Shown: in pieces, positions 27,245-36,679 of the stretch
How the letters are laid out: each line of letters starts with the position of its first letter
Position numbering within the stretch: position 1 is the first letter of the stretch
Source: Glaciecola sp. HTCC2999
GTDB taxonomy: Bacteria; Pseudomonadota; Gammaproteobacteria; Enterobacterales; Alteromonadaceae
Assembly (NCBI GenBank): GCA_949498985.1
Contig: CATECQ010000042.1
Location: forward strand, 46,369 to 110,368
DNA: 64,000 nucleotides
Direction of reading: 5' to 3'
Made by a program: the position numbers and the translations under genes
Notes under the pieces: generated by a model
Told to the model about the DNA's origin: nothing
What the model saw: only the letters and a program-made list of their open reading frames with translations
Database searches by the model: none

Positions 27245-28363
27245 TTATGCAAGAGGTGTTTGATGTTGATTAAACACCTTATTGTATGTTCTAAACAAAA
27301 CACCTTCTGCGGCAACCCCTAGCTTTTCTAACACATTTTTCTTTTCAGAATACTTAATACCATAGACATCATGGGATTTGTTGTATGTGAGCATTACATC
27401 ATCTGATGTGGATAACTCATCCACCAATCCTAATTCTAACGCTTGTAAACCAAACCAATACTCACCTGTAGCTACTTTTTCGATATCCAGTGTTGGACGA
27501 TTTCGAGATACAAAGTTTTTAAACATTCCATGGACTTCTTCTAACTCTGCTTTAAATTTAGCACGCCCTTCATCATTGTTTTCACCAAATACTGTGAGTG
27601 TGCGTTTAAAATCACCTGCAGTATGCTGCTCAAAATCAATATCGTTCTTTTTAAGTAACTTATTAAAATTAGGCATTTGAGCAATAACACCAATCGAACC
27701 AATAATAGCAAAATTTGCACAAACGATTTTATCTGCGACACATGCCATCATATAACCACCACTTGCTGCAACTTTATCAACACATATGGTTAATTTAAGT
27801 CCTTTGGTTTTAATACGCTCTAATTGTGATGCTGCCAGTCCGTATCCGTGTACAACACCACCACCTGATTCAACATTCACTAAAACCTCATCACGAGAAT
27901 CTGCCGTAATTAATACCGCAGTCACTTCCTCACGGAAGTTATCTACTTCATGGGCATCCACAGAACCATTAAAATCAATCACAAATAAGCGAGGTTTTCT
28001 ATCATGTTCATTTGAAGAAGGATGATCATGAGGCGTTTTATTTTCATCCACATCTTTTGATATATCAGAGCTAAGCTTTTTAGCTAATTTTTTTTGTGCT
28101 TTTTTCTTCGCTTTATCATCCGCTTTTTTGCGCTTTTCCATCGCTTTAAGTTCAGCATCATTCATTAACATTTTTTGTGCATAATCAGCAACATCATCTA
28201 ACGCTTCAGAAATAGACCGGATTTCTAGTTGGCCTTTGCCACTGGATTCTCCTTTTTGTTTCAGCGCAATGGCTACAAACGCAATTAACACGGCAACAAT
28301 CGCAATAACGACGGTTATCGCTTTGGCAAAAAACAACCCATATTCAAATAAAAATTCCAACAA
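27245..28363 (-). CDS. sohB: Inner-membrane serine protease SohB
   Basis: SohB is a signal-peptide-peptidase-like protease of family S49. The 372-residue protein has an N-terminal membrane segment (residues 11-34) and a long charged Lys/Asp-rich linker (about 70-122). The protease domain follows, with catalytic Ser201 in KVAASGGYMMA and Lys253 in GDFKRTLT. This is a little longer than E. coli SohB (349) because of the basic linker. Function in quality control of membrane or exported proteins is inferred from the family. It lies downstream of the lipase gene but is separated from it by a strong terminator. Confidence 0.92.
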   Translation of the reverse strand: MLEFLFEYGLFFAKAITVVIAIVAVLIAFVAIALKQKGESSGKGQLEIRSISEALDDVADYAQKMLMNDAELKAMEKRKKADDKAKKKAQKKLAKKLSSDISKDVDENKTPHDHPSSNEHDRKPRLFVIDFNGSVDAHEVDNFREEVTAVLITADSRDEVLVNVESGGGVVHGYGLAASQLERIKTKGLKLTICVDKVAASGGYMMACVADKIVCANFAIIGSIGVIAQMPNFNKLLKKNDIDFEQHTAGDFKRTLTVFGENNDEGRAKFKAELEEVHGMFKNFVSRNRPTLDIEKVATGEYWFGLQALELGLVDELSTSDDVMLTYNKSHDVYGIKYSEKKNVLEKLGVAAEGVLFRTYNKVFNQHQTPLA

Positions 28364-28406
28364 TATGTCCTCGGTAAATGGTTCACAAATTCATAGTTAT
28401 AATAAC

Positions 28407-28434
28407 AAAAAAAAGAGCCTTAAGGCTCTTTTTT
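28407..28434 (-). terminator. Rho-independent terminator of the lipase gene
   Basis: On the minus strand AAGAGCC-TTAA-GGCTCTT forms a 7-bp stem followed by eight U. It lies 28 bp past the stop of the 860-residue lipase gene and before the sohB start. Confidence 0.88.
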
Positions 28435-28461
28435 AATGCTTAACTAATGTATTAAAAAATA

Positions 28462-31044
28462 CTAGTCAACAACTATCGTGGTATTTCCAATAGGTAATAC
28501 ACGACCACCTGATGCAATAAAGGTAGCTACTTGAGATTGCATTTCTAATGTTGTTGCACCGCTTGGACCTGGATTTAAACTAGAACCATGAGCACCTTCA
28601 TTAAATAATACATAACCACTAATTGGGTCTGCAGATTGAACCGATGCTGACACTTGATCAATACCCATCATGTTCACATATGCCGTTTGACCCGCTAAAG
28701 GTACCGCCGTCGAAACGGGAATAACCTGGTCAGGTAAATTATCACCACCATCACCTACAACAGTCATTACATGAGACGGAGTGTTAGATGCTAATAATTC
28801 AACATAGTTTATAGGGTCTGTAGCGTCTAGCACAGTTTGGGCTGCAAATATAAACTGTGAGAATACAGCATTTACACCCGCTAATTGCTGATCAGATAAT
28901 GCTGAAAGGAACGTAGTAACTCCAGCAACAAGTTGAGCTTCAGCATAGGGTGCATCACCATACGTTGCTGCTAAAAAGTTCTGGAAATCAGCACTCGATT
29001 CATTGAGTAACAAGGCTTTAATTAAAGGTGAGAACGCCACTGATTCTAATAAGAAACTAGCAATTCCTGTCCCTGGTGACTCTAATGAAGCCGCTTTAAT
29101 TTCAAACATTCCATCAAGTGCAGCTAAATCACCGCCCATGGATTGGTTTGCAATTGCTGCAAAATTACCACCATTAATCGCTCCTAAAGATACACCCATA
29201 ATAGAAACATTACTCGCATCTAAATTCACCATATTGGTCACTGTTGTGTCCACAACAGCGTTAAGACCTAAACGTAAACCGAGTAAATCTGAAATAGCTT
29301 GACGTGAATTATCTCGAGCAGTAGGTAATGAACTTAAGTTCATATAATGAGTTGCTGAAACCGTCGTTGCATTTAAATCATCAACGCCATCACCGTTAAG
29401 ATCAAATCCACGGCTACCGTGAAGGGGTTGGTCAATGGCAACAGTTGCAACACCGGCTAGCGATAAGGCACCCGTAATTGCTAACATATCTTCTTTTTGA
29501 CTAGTAATACCGTGGAACAAAATAGCAACTGGCCAACCTGCATCAGGCTCTGCAATCGAATACCCTAACGCACCTGCTACCACCGGATCAGGAACGGTAA
29601 TTTGCACATCAATGGTTTCATTACCATTTTCACGACCTTTAGGCTGAGGGACCGGACTAAATTTAGTCAAGTTCCGAGCAGGATCTAGACCCAAATCAGC
29701 TAAACCAACCGCAGAACACAAAGCATGATTGGGCCCTGGGGTTGCCGCAGCTAATGCTTCTGCAGGAGCTGCTGCTAAAATAATACCGCTATCACATGCA
29801 GCATTCATAAATTCGTTAACCGGCGCAAGAGGATTATCAGCACGTGGAGTCGCTAAATAATAAGGCAAAGTAATAGATGCCTCAGCTCGCTTAGCTGCAC
29901 AAAATGCACCTACTTGAGGTAAAATACCATTTGCAACACCGACTGCAAAATCATTTAACGGACCAAAAGTCGTTGCCATTTGGCCTGTCACCGTACCGAT
30001 TAAACCCGAACATGTTTGCAATGCAGAAAAATCAGCAGCTTCAATGGCTGGGATGAATGCTGCTTGTGCGTCAGACAAGCCCGAAATACCTAATTGTACA
30101 GCACCAGCAAGAGTTGTATCACTGACTAAATTAAGAGCTTCCATTGCGTTAGGGGCTGCAGCTACGTCAGTAGCCACTATAGCAGGCAATGCTTGCCCTG
30201 CAGTAGGGTCACCTAGGGCGGCTCGTTGAGCAAATTCACTTACCATCAATTGTTTAATGGTCGCTTGAGTGTCTAATGTTGATTGGGTTGTAAACGCAGC
30301 CGCATAGGTAACTTCGTCACGTGTAACACCCACCTGAGCTAGAGAAACAATGTATGAATTGACTAAGTTTTGTAAATCTAATTGCGCTTGACTACCAAGT
30401 GGAGCGACAGCTGGGTCTTGTTTGACTAATTCCCAAGTTGATGAACCTCTAACAGAACGACCAGTGGAATCTTTTAAATTATTATCCATTACTAGCATGT
30501 AGCCTTGACTTGGCTTCAATGGTTTTAATGGAACGAATGTAACTGTATTACTGTCTAATAATGATAAAACATAATCAACACCATAAGTCAGTTTAGCACC
30601 TACTTTACAACCCGCAGATGGAACAGGAATAGCTGCACAAACGGGGTCAGCTTGATTTAAGCCCAACGTTGCTTCATATAAAGAAATACCAGCAGAAAGT
30701 GTCGAGGCATCTAAACTTACGCCGGGAGGCGTAACAACATCAATAACAAAGGGTTGGTTAGTTGACCAGCCGTCTAACACATTAAGTGCATTAGTCGGGT
30801 CCCCAAAATTTGTCGGATCTGCCACTGGGATATTTAAAGTGTAGTCAAAAAAACCATCATCGCCTGGTAACATTAACAGGTCGTTCGGAATATTGAGATT
30901 TCCCGCACCTGGATCAAATAATATACGAGAAAAAGCAGACTGAGTTGGAGTATTTTCTTCTAGGTCACCGATGGTCTCACCGCCACCACAACCACCCAGT
31001 GCTAGAGCTGTAGCAACGCTGGTGCTGATTAACAGTTTTTTCAT
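28462..31044 (-). CDS. VolA/Pla-1/cef-type lipase, surface lipoprotein
   Basis: This 860-residue lipoprotein has lipobox LALGGC (Cys19). The first 450 residues contain the virulence-factor lipase N-terminal region (Ig-like pattern, LKPSQGYMLVMDNNLKDS). An alpha/beta hydrolase domain follows, with PVAILFHGITSQKEDML as the oxyanion region and the nucleophile Ser619 in GVSLGA. VolA of Vibrio cholerae is a surface phospholipase whose fatty acids are imported and degraded; a similar nutritional role fits the nearby fadE. The C-terminus includes an NEGAHGS block likely holding the catalytic His. A FadR-like half-site lies in the 5' region. Confidence 0.88.
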   Translation of the reverse strand: MKKLLISTSVATALALGGCGGGETIGDLEENTPTQSAFSRILFDPGAGNLNIPNDLLMLPGDDGFFDYTLNIPVADPTNFGDPTNALNVLDGWSTNQPFVIDVVTPPGVSLDASTLSAGISLYEATLGLNQADPVCAAIPVPSAGCKVGAKLTYGVDYVLSLLDSNTVTFVPLKPLKPSQGYMLVMDNNLKDSTGRSVRGSSTWELVKQDPAVAPLGSQAQLDLQNLVNSYIVSLAQVGVTRDEVTYAAAFTTQSTLDTQATIKQLMVSEFAQRAALGDPTAGQALPAIVATDVAAAPNAMEALNLVSDTTLAGAVQLGISGLSDAQAAFIPAIEAADFSALQTCSGLIGTVTGQMATTFGPLNDFAVGVANGILPQVGAFCAAKRAEASITLPYYLATPRADNPLAPVNEFMNAACDSGIILAAAPAEALAAATPGPNHALCSAVGLADLGLDPARNLTKFSPVPQPKGRENGNETIDVQITVPDPVVAGALGYSIAEPDAGWPVAILFHGITSQKEDMLAITGALSLAGVATVAIDQPLHGSRGFDLNGDGVDDLNATTVSATHYMNLSSLPTARDNSRQAISDLLGLRLGLNAVVDTTVTNMVNLDASNVSIMGVSLGAINGGNFAAIANQSMGGDLAALDGMFEIKAASLESPGTGIASFLLESVAFSPLIKALLLNESSADFQNFLAATYGDAPYAEAQLVAGVTTFLSALSDQQLAGVNAVFSQFIFAAQTVLDATDPINYVELLASNTPSHVMTVVGDGGDNLPDQVIPVSTAVPLAGQTAYVNMMGIDQVSASVQSADPISGYVLFNEGAHGSSLNPGPSGATTLEMQSQVATFIASGGRVLPIGNTTIVVD

Positions 31045-31359
31045 TATATCTCCCTAAGAGTATTCATTGTTGTTATTTTTACTGTATGGGTAATTGTAGT
31101 TATCACCCTATTAATAGATTAAGTGCTTGGACCAGTTATATAACCTAAGTCTATTGCCTTTAAACAAAATTTGCAAAACTTTGTTAATGTTTTGTAACGA
31201 CTTTTTATAAATATTTATTAATAATCGCCAAAGCAACTGATTTTTAATTAAATTTTTCTATGAAATTGAATTAGAAATGGTGAAGAATTATGTGATTTTG
31301 TTCTTTTTAGGTACAATAAAGATAACTATCCACTCAATATCACAAAAGGTTGAACACCA
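31045..31359. other. 315-bp divergent intergenic region (lipase gene / yciK)
   Basis: It contains no ORF of note and is AT-rich (TTTGTAACGACTTTTTATAA, TTTATTAATAAT). It must hold both divergent promoters. The one specific element I can point to is AAGTGCTTGGACCAGTT at 31121-31137, which resembles a FadR operator (listed separately). No RNA gene is apparent. Confidence 0.6.
31121..31137. promoter_or_regulatory. FadR-like site upstream of the lipase gene
   Basis: AAGTGCTTGGACCAGTT matches 13 of 16 specified positions of AACTGGTCNGACCAGTT; the right half GACCAGTT is exact and the left half is degenerate. It is 77 bp upstream of the lipase start. Confidence 0.4.
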
Positions 31360-32103
31360 TTGAATGCAAATCATTTCACTCCTTCCCCTACTGAGCTTGT
31401 AGATAAAGTCATTTTAATTACCGGTGCGGGTGATGGTATCGGTAAACAAGCAGCATTGACATTCGCTAAGCATGGCGCGGAAGTTGTCTTATTAGGTAAA
31501 ACAGTTAAAAAACTCGAAGCGGTCTATGATGAAATTGTGGCCAATGGTGGCAAAGAACCAGGTATTATTCCATTAGATATGAGTGGCGCGACTGATAAGC
31601 ATTATGTTGACATGGGACAAATGCTAATTGACCAATATGGCCACCTTGATGGCGTGTTACACAATGCCAGTATCTTAGGTCATTTATGTCCATTTAATCA
31701 AATATCGACACAAGAATTTAATGATGTGATGCAGGTGAATGTTACCGCACAGTTTTTAATGACCCAAGGTTTATTACCCGCTCTTCAAAAAGCACCAACC
31801 GCAACTATTGTATTTACAACATCAAGTGTAGGACGCATTGGACGAGCTTTTTGGGGGACTTATTCGATATCAAAATTTGCCACTGAAGGTATGATGCAAG
31901 TCATGGCCAGTGAATATGCAAACAGTCACATACGCGTAAATTGTATCAATCCAGGTGCCACACGAACTAACATGCGAGGTAAAGCCTTTCCAGCAGAGGA
32001 TCCTAAATTGTTAAACACACCATTAGATATAATGCCAACCTATTTATATTTAATGAGCGATGCATCAAAGGACGTCAACGGTCAATCCATCGACGCCCAA
32101 TAA
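31360..32103 (+). CDS. yciK: Short-chain dehydrogenase/reductase YciK
   Basis: This SDR protein of 247 residues has the cofactor loop TGAGDGIGKQAA, the NAS motif (HNASILG) and catalytic Ser and YSISK in SSVGR and TYSISKFATEG. It resembles E. coli YciK over its whole length, including NCINPGATRTNMR. The function of YciK is not established. The start is a TTG with AAAGG about 10 bp upstream; no in-frame ATG lies nearer the N-terminus. It ends at SIDAQ, some ten residues short of E. coli YciK, which continues with a PGRK-type tail. Confidence 0.88.
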   Translation: MNANHFTPSPTELVDKVILITGAGDGIGKQAALTFAKHGAEVVLLGKTVKKLEAVYDEIVANGGKEPGIIPLDMSGATDKHYVDMGQMLIDQYGHLDGVLHNASILGHLCPFNQISTQEFNDVMQVNVTAQFLMTQGLLPALQKAPTATIVFTTSSVGRIGRAFWGTYSISKFATEGMMQVMASEYANSHIRVNCINPGATRTNMRGKAFPAEDPKLLNTPLDIMPTYLYLMSDASKDVNGQSIDAQ

Positions 32104-32106
32104 CGT

Positions 32107-33765
32107 TTATTTGTTTTCAGTCCAAGTATCGCGTAAGCCTACAGTACGATTAAATGTTAGGTCTTGTGCTTCACTATCACGACAAAAATATCCGGTGCGT
32201 TCAAACTGAACGCCCTCACCGGCTGCAATTTCAGCAAGACTCGGTTCAACATAACCCTTTTTCACCACTAAACTATCTGGATTTAAGGTTGATAGATAGT
32301 CATCTTCAGCAGCAGGGTTAGGCACGGTAAATAAACGATCATATAAACGTATTTCAGCAGGTACGCCATATTGCGCACTTACCCAATGAACAACCCCTTT
32401 CGCCTTTCGGCCATCGGCAGGATCTTTACCCAAAGTTTCTGGATCGTATGTACAATAGACAGTCGTCACATTACCATCTTCATCTTGTTCAAAACGATTA
32501 GCTTTTATGAAGTAAGCATTACGTAAACGCACTTCTTTATCAATCACTAAACGTTTAAATTTTTTATTCGCCGATTCTCTAAAATCTTCAGCCTCTATAT
32601 ACAGTTCGCGAGTAAATGGTAGTTCTCGAGTCCCTTTAGATTCATCATTTGGATGATTAGGCGCATGTAACATTTCAGTTTGATTTTCTGGATAGTTTTC
32701 AATGACCACTTTAATTGGTTCTAATACTGCCATAGCGCGTGATGCATTGGCATTTAAGTCGTCTCGAATACAGGCTTCAAGCATACTCATTTCAACTAAA
32801 TTATCCATTTTCGTAACACCAATACGTGCACAAAATTCACGAAGAGACGCTGGCGTGTAGCCACGGCGACGTAATCCGGCTACAGTTGGCATACGCGGAT
32901 CATCCCACCCATTTACGTGATTATGAGTGACCAAATCAATTAATTTACGTTTAGATAATACTGTGTATTCTAAATTTAAGCGTGAAAACTCATACTGACG
33001 GGGCTGCGAAGTAATACTGATATTTTCAATAACCCAATCATATAAACGACGATTATCTTGAAATTCTAATGTACACAGTGAATGTGAAATATTTTCAATA
33101 GCATCTGAAATACAGTGAGTAAAATCATACATCGGATATATACACCACTGATTACCAGTCTGATGATGGTGAGCAAAACGGACACGATAAATAACAGGAT
33201 CTCGCATACACATGAAGCTCGATGCCATATCTATTTTTGCTCGCAAACAGCACTCACCTTCTTTAAACTCACCTGCACGCATCTTTGCAAATAACTCAAG
33301 ATTGTCCACTACTGGTGTATCGCGGTATGGGCTGTTGGTGCCTGGCTGAGTCAATGTTCCTCGCATTTCACGCATAGTATCTTGATCAGAGAAGTCGACA
33401 TAAGCAAGCCCCTTTTCAATTAACTCCACTGCATAACCATGGAGCTGCTCAAAATAATTAGATGAATAACGTACTTCACCATCCCAACTGAAACCTAGCC
33501 AAGACACATCATTCATAATCGAATTAACGTAATCAATATCTTCTTTTTCAGGATTCGTATCATCAAAACGTAGATTACACGTCCCTTGATAATCCTGAGC
33601 AATCCCAAAATTTAAACAAATCGATTTTGCATGCCCAATGTGCAAATATCCATTGGGTTCGGGAGGAAAGCGCGTCTGAACGGTTTGATGCACGCCTTGT
33701 TGCAAATCTTTATCAATGATTTGTCTAATAAAATTACTTGGGCGTACAGCTAATTCTTCGCTCAT
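32107..33765 (-). CDS. glnS: Glutaminyl-tRNA synthetase
   Basis: GlnRS is a class I synthetase that charges tRNA-Gln. The 552-residue protein has the HIGH motif in [15 protein letters not shown] near residue 35, the second signature as VLSKRKL, and the C-terminal anticodon-binding beta-barrels. Length equals the family. The ribosome site AAAGGA lies 9 bp before the ATG. It is convergent with yciK (3 bp between stops) and divergent from the lacI-family gene. Confidence 0.97.
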   Translation of the reverse strand: MSEELAVRPSNFIRQIIDKDLQQGVHQTVQTRFPPEPNGYLHIGHAKSICLNFGIAQDYQGTCNLRFDDTNPEKEDIDYVNSIMNDVSWLGFSWDGEVRYSSNYFEQLHGYAVELIEKGLAYVDFSDQDTMREMRGTLTQPGTNSPYRDTPVVDNLELFAKMRAGEFKEGECCLRAKIDMASSFMCMRDPVIYRVRFAHHHQTGNQWCIYPMYDFTHCISDAIENISHSLCTLEFQDNRRLYDWVIENISITSQPRQYEFSRLNLEYTVLSKRKLIDLVTHNHVNGWDDPRMPTVAGLRRRGYTPASLREFCARIGVTKMDNLVEMSMLEACIRDDLNANASRAMAVLEPIKVVIENYPENQTEMLHAPNHPNDESKGTRELPFTRELYIEAEDFRESANKKFKRLVIDKEVRLRNAYFIKANRFEQDEDGNVTTVYCTYDPETLGKDPADGRKAKGVVHWVSAQYGVPAEIRLYDRLFTVPNPAAEDDYLSTLNPDSLVVKKGYVEPSLAEIAAGEGVQFERTGYFCRDSEAQDLTFNRTVGLRDTWTENK

Positions 33766-33856
33766 TATATTAATTCCTTTGCTAGTTTGGGCTATTGATA
33801 AACAGGCGCATAGTATAACATTGTAGACGCTTTGCTAACCAATTTTATTGGTGCTA

Positions 33857-33880
33857 TGCATAAAATTATTACTTTATGCA
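33857..33880. promoter_or_regulatory. Inverted repeat upstream of the LacI-family gene
   Basis: TGCATAAA (33857-33864) and TTTATGCA (33873-33880) are perfect 8-bp inverted repeats separated by 8 bases. They lie about 55 bp before the regulator start and about 90 bp before glnS. It may be an operator; the 8-base spacer is not the usual LacI-family geometry. Confidence 0.35.
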
Positions 33881-33935
33881 ATAAAATGCTATAAATGCGA
33901 AATAATAATAAATCCTATTGCCATAAAGGGACGTT

Positions 33936-34952
33936 ATGAAAAGTAAGGCAACCTCATTTGATATTGCACATCTTGCAGGTGTATCACAGTCCACCGTATC
34001 TCGTGCTTTATCCAATTCTTCTTTAGTCAATTCTGAAACTCGTGAACGGGTACAAAAAATTGCTAAGGAGCTTAATTATAAAGTCGATAAAAACGCCAGT
34101 AATCTTCGTAAACAGCGTTCATCGACTATTGCTTTGCTGTTGTTTGAGGATCCTTCAAGTGATGATTCTCAAATTAATCCTTTTTTTATTGCTATGTTAG
34201 GCAGTATTACTAAAGCGTGCTCTGCAGCTGGGTATGATTTGCTGGTATCGTTTCAAAATCTTCAAGATGACTGGCATGCTGAATTTGAAGATACACACAA
34301 AGCGGATGGATTAATATTGCTAGGTTATGGTGACTACATAGACTATCAACAAAAAATTACTCAACTAGAAGAACAAGATACCCATTTTGTCCGTTGGGGT
34401 GCGCATGATCCAAACCACCCTGGTGTCTCTGTTGGCAGTAATAATTATCAAGGTGGTTATATGATCACCGAACACTTAATTAAAAATGGTCGTCAACGCT
34501 TTGCATTCATTGGAGAGGCAGGTATCCACTATCCAGAATTTATGGCGCGTTTCAATGGTCATACTGACGCTTTATCTGCACATCAATTAGATGAACATTT
34601 TGTAGGTCAATTTGATGCCATATTTACAGAAGAAGCTGGCTATGAGGCCGCTATGGTATTATTTGAAGATGATTCAATCCCTGATGCCATTGTATGTGCT
34701 AGTGATCTAATAGCTACAGGGGTATTAAGGGCGATGAATGACAATGGCCTGCAATGTCCTGCTGATATTGCAGTGGTGGGTTATGATAATATCCCCGTCA
34801 GCGCTTATACCACCCCCGCATTAACCACGGTTCAACAAGATACAAAATTAGCCGGTGAGTTACTCGTAGCAAATCTAATTAAACTCATACATGGCGATAC
34901 AGTATCAGACCAACTCATGCCAGGTGAGCTGGTCATTCGGAAAAGTGGTTAA
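33936..34952 (+). CDS. LacI-family transcriptional regulator
   Basis: This 338-residue repressor has an N-terminal helix-turn-helix (FDIAHLAGVSQSTVSRALS) and hinge helix (NLRKQRSSTIALLLF). A periplasmic-binding-protein-like effector domain follows, with GYDNIPVSAYTTPALTTV near the C-terminus. It is convergent with two exported GH13 genes, whose stop codon directly abuts its own. An alpha-glucan sugar such as maltose is the likely effector, by context. The ribosome site is weak (AAAGGGACGTT). Confidence 0.92.
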   Translation: MKSKATSFDIAHLAGVSQSTVSRALSNSSLVNSETRERVQKIAKELNYKVDKNASNLRKQRSSTIALLLFEDPSSDDSQINPFFIAMLGSITKACSAAGYDLLVSFQNLQDDWHAEFEDTHKADGLILLGYGDYIDYQQKITQLEEQDTHFVRWGAHDPNHPGVSVGSNNYQGGYMITEHLIKNGRQRFAFIGEAGIHYPEFMARFNGHTDALSAHQLDEHFVGQFDAIFTEEAGYEAAMVLFEDDSIPDAIVCASDLIATGVLRAMNDNGLQCPADIAVVGYDNIPVSAYTTPALTTVQQDTKLAGELLVANLIKLIHGDTVSDQLMPGELVIRKSG

Positions 34953-36659
34953 TTATTTATATTCCATCGCTAGATTAGCTGCTTCTAATAATTCGGGCTG
35001 AGTCACAATATCATTTAAGACCCACACTTGAACGCCATGAGGCTCTACTGTTGTTTGTAGTTCACCGTTTAGCTCTCGTTGTTCACCAGATAGCTGCTCT
35101 TCCCATATACCGGATTGGAGCATTTTTGAAATACTAAAGGTTTCAGAGAGTTCGCTTTTATTTAATAAAACTAAAGCAATTTGTTGTGTCTGTTGAGTTT
35201 GCAATACTCGATAGAAGCTTGCTTTATTTCCCTTTAATTCATGGTTTATTTGTAAACCTTGTTGTAATGCTGGTAATGATTGTCTGACTTTACCAATTTC
35301 AATTAAACTTTCACGAATAGGATGCGACACATTGTCATTTAATGTTGCTTGACCAATAAAATTTCGATTGCCTGAATGTTCAGCCTTTCCTCGCATAAAA
35401 CCAAATTCAGAACCTTGATAAATCACAGGGATCCCACGTGTGGTAAATAACCAATTATGAGCATTGATAAATCCTTCATCAGAAGCATTCATTCGGCGCA
35501 TATCATGATTATCGTAGAAAGTCGTCAAATCATAGACATTATGATAGGGGCCATGAGTAAGATGTAAATAGTCTACTAACGCTTCAAATCCTTTGTCTGG
35601 ATTTTCAAAGACTTCAGTGATGGCTTGTTGACCGGGGAAATCTAACACACTGATTTGCCCATTTTTAGGTAAGGTGTGTTGAGCGATAAAATGCGCATTG
35701 TAATCATAACTTTCAGAAAACATGAAAAAATCAGGATGTTCAGCTCGGATACGCTCTGCCATAATTTTCCAAAAACGATGTGGAACATGTTTAATGGTAT
35801 CGATCCTAAATGCACTTGCCCCCTGCTCTATCCAGTATAAATAACTATCGATCAGATAATCTTGAACTGCAGGGTGAGTATCATCTAAATTAGATAACTG
35901 CATGATATCTGGGAATGGATGAAAAAATTCATGTAGTGGATTATTGGGATCCAATTCTTCGGTAGCAAGGTTTTGGTGATCCGCTACCAACTGATCATCT
36001 TTATCATATAATTCGCCAAAACCAGGCTGGTCAATCGGCATAGAAAATGAAGGTGAACCGTGATTCGCAACAATATCTAAGACCGCTTTAACGTTTTGTT
36101 GTGCCATTGCTTGGGTTAATTCTCGATAACTTAAACCAGGAGATACAAGATGTTCATCTTCTTTGTAAAAGTTTGTAGCCCAATAACCATGATAACCTGT
36201 CTTTCCACCATCTTTAAATGCCCCACCAAATTCAATGGGTTCACCACCGGCAAATGCTTGATCTGGATTCTCTAATATTGGGGTTAACCAAATTGCACTA
36301 AATCCCATTTCAGTGATGTAATCAAGATTGTTTAAGACCCCTTTAAAGTCTCCTCCCATGTAACCTACATTTGCTGTTTGCCCATCAGGACCGGTTAATT
36401 CAAGATTAAAGGTCGGGTATTTTTCACCTTGTTCGGGATAATTATTATTTGGATCACCATCGACAAACCGGTCTGTCATAATGAAAAAGATAGCTTCTTT
36501 AGCGAACGGCTGTTTAGTGCCATACAGTTCTTTTAAAGGCGCATCATCAACCTTGGTGACTGAAGCATGATAATTTGTTGCACTACAGCCTACACATGTC
36601 AACACTGTTACTACTGATAACGCCAATTGGATACGCTGAGATAAAGTATTTTGCAACAT
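34953..36659 (-). CDS. Alpha-amylase family (GH13) lipoprotein
   Basis: This 568-residue GH13 enzyme has a lipoprotein signal (lipobox TCVGC, Cys25), so it is probably membrane-anchored in the periplasm or at the outer membrane. The catalytic triad is Asp287 (FRIDTIKH), Glu316 (FSESYDY) and Asp386 (YDNHDMRRM). Substrate is predicted to be alpha-1,4-glucan or maltodextrin; exact specificity is unknown. It is the second gene of a two-gene operon with the next GH13 enzyme upstream (20 bp gap) and has an AAGGAAA ribosome site. Confidence 0.9.
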   Translation of the reverse strand: MLQNTLSQRIQLALSVVTVLTCVGCSATNYHASVTKVDDAPLKELYGTKQPFAKEAIFFIMTDRFVDGDPNNNYPEQGEKYPTFNLELTGPDGQTANVGYMGGDFKGVLNNLDYITEMGFSAIWLTPILENPDQAFAGGEPIEFGGAFKDGGKTGYHGYWATNFYKEDEHLVSPGLSYRELTQAMAQQNVKAVLDIVANHGSPSFSMPIDQPGFGELYDKDDQLVADHQNLATEELDPNNPLHEFFHPFPDIMQLSNLDDTHPAVQDYLIDSYLYWIEQGASAFRIDTIKHVPHRFWKIMAERIRAEHPDFFMFSESYDYNAHFIAQHTLPKNGQISVLDFPGQQAITEVFENPDKGFEALVDYLHLTHGPYHNVYDLTTFYDNHDMRRMNASDEGFINAHNWLFTTRGIPVIYQGSEFGFMRGKAEHSGNRNFIGQATLNDNVSHPIRESLIEIGKVRQSLPALQQGLQINHELKGNKASFYRVLQTQQTQQIALVLLNKSELSETFSISKMLQSGIWEEQLSGEQRELNGELQTTVEPHGVQVWVLNDIVTQPELLEAANLAMEYK

Positions 36660-36679
36660 TGAAATCGTTTCCTTATTAT

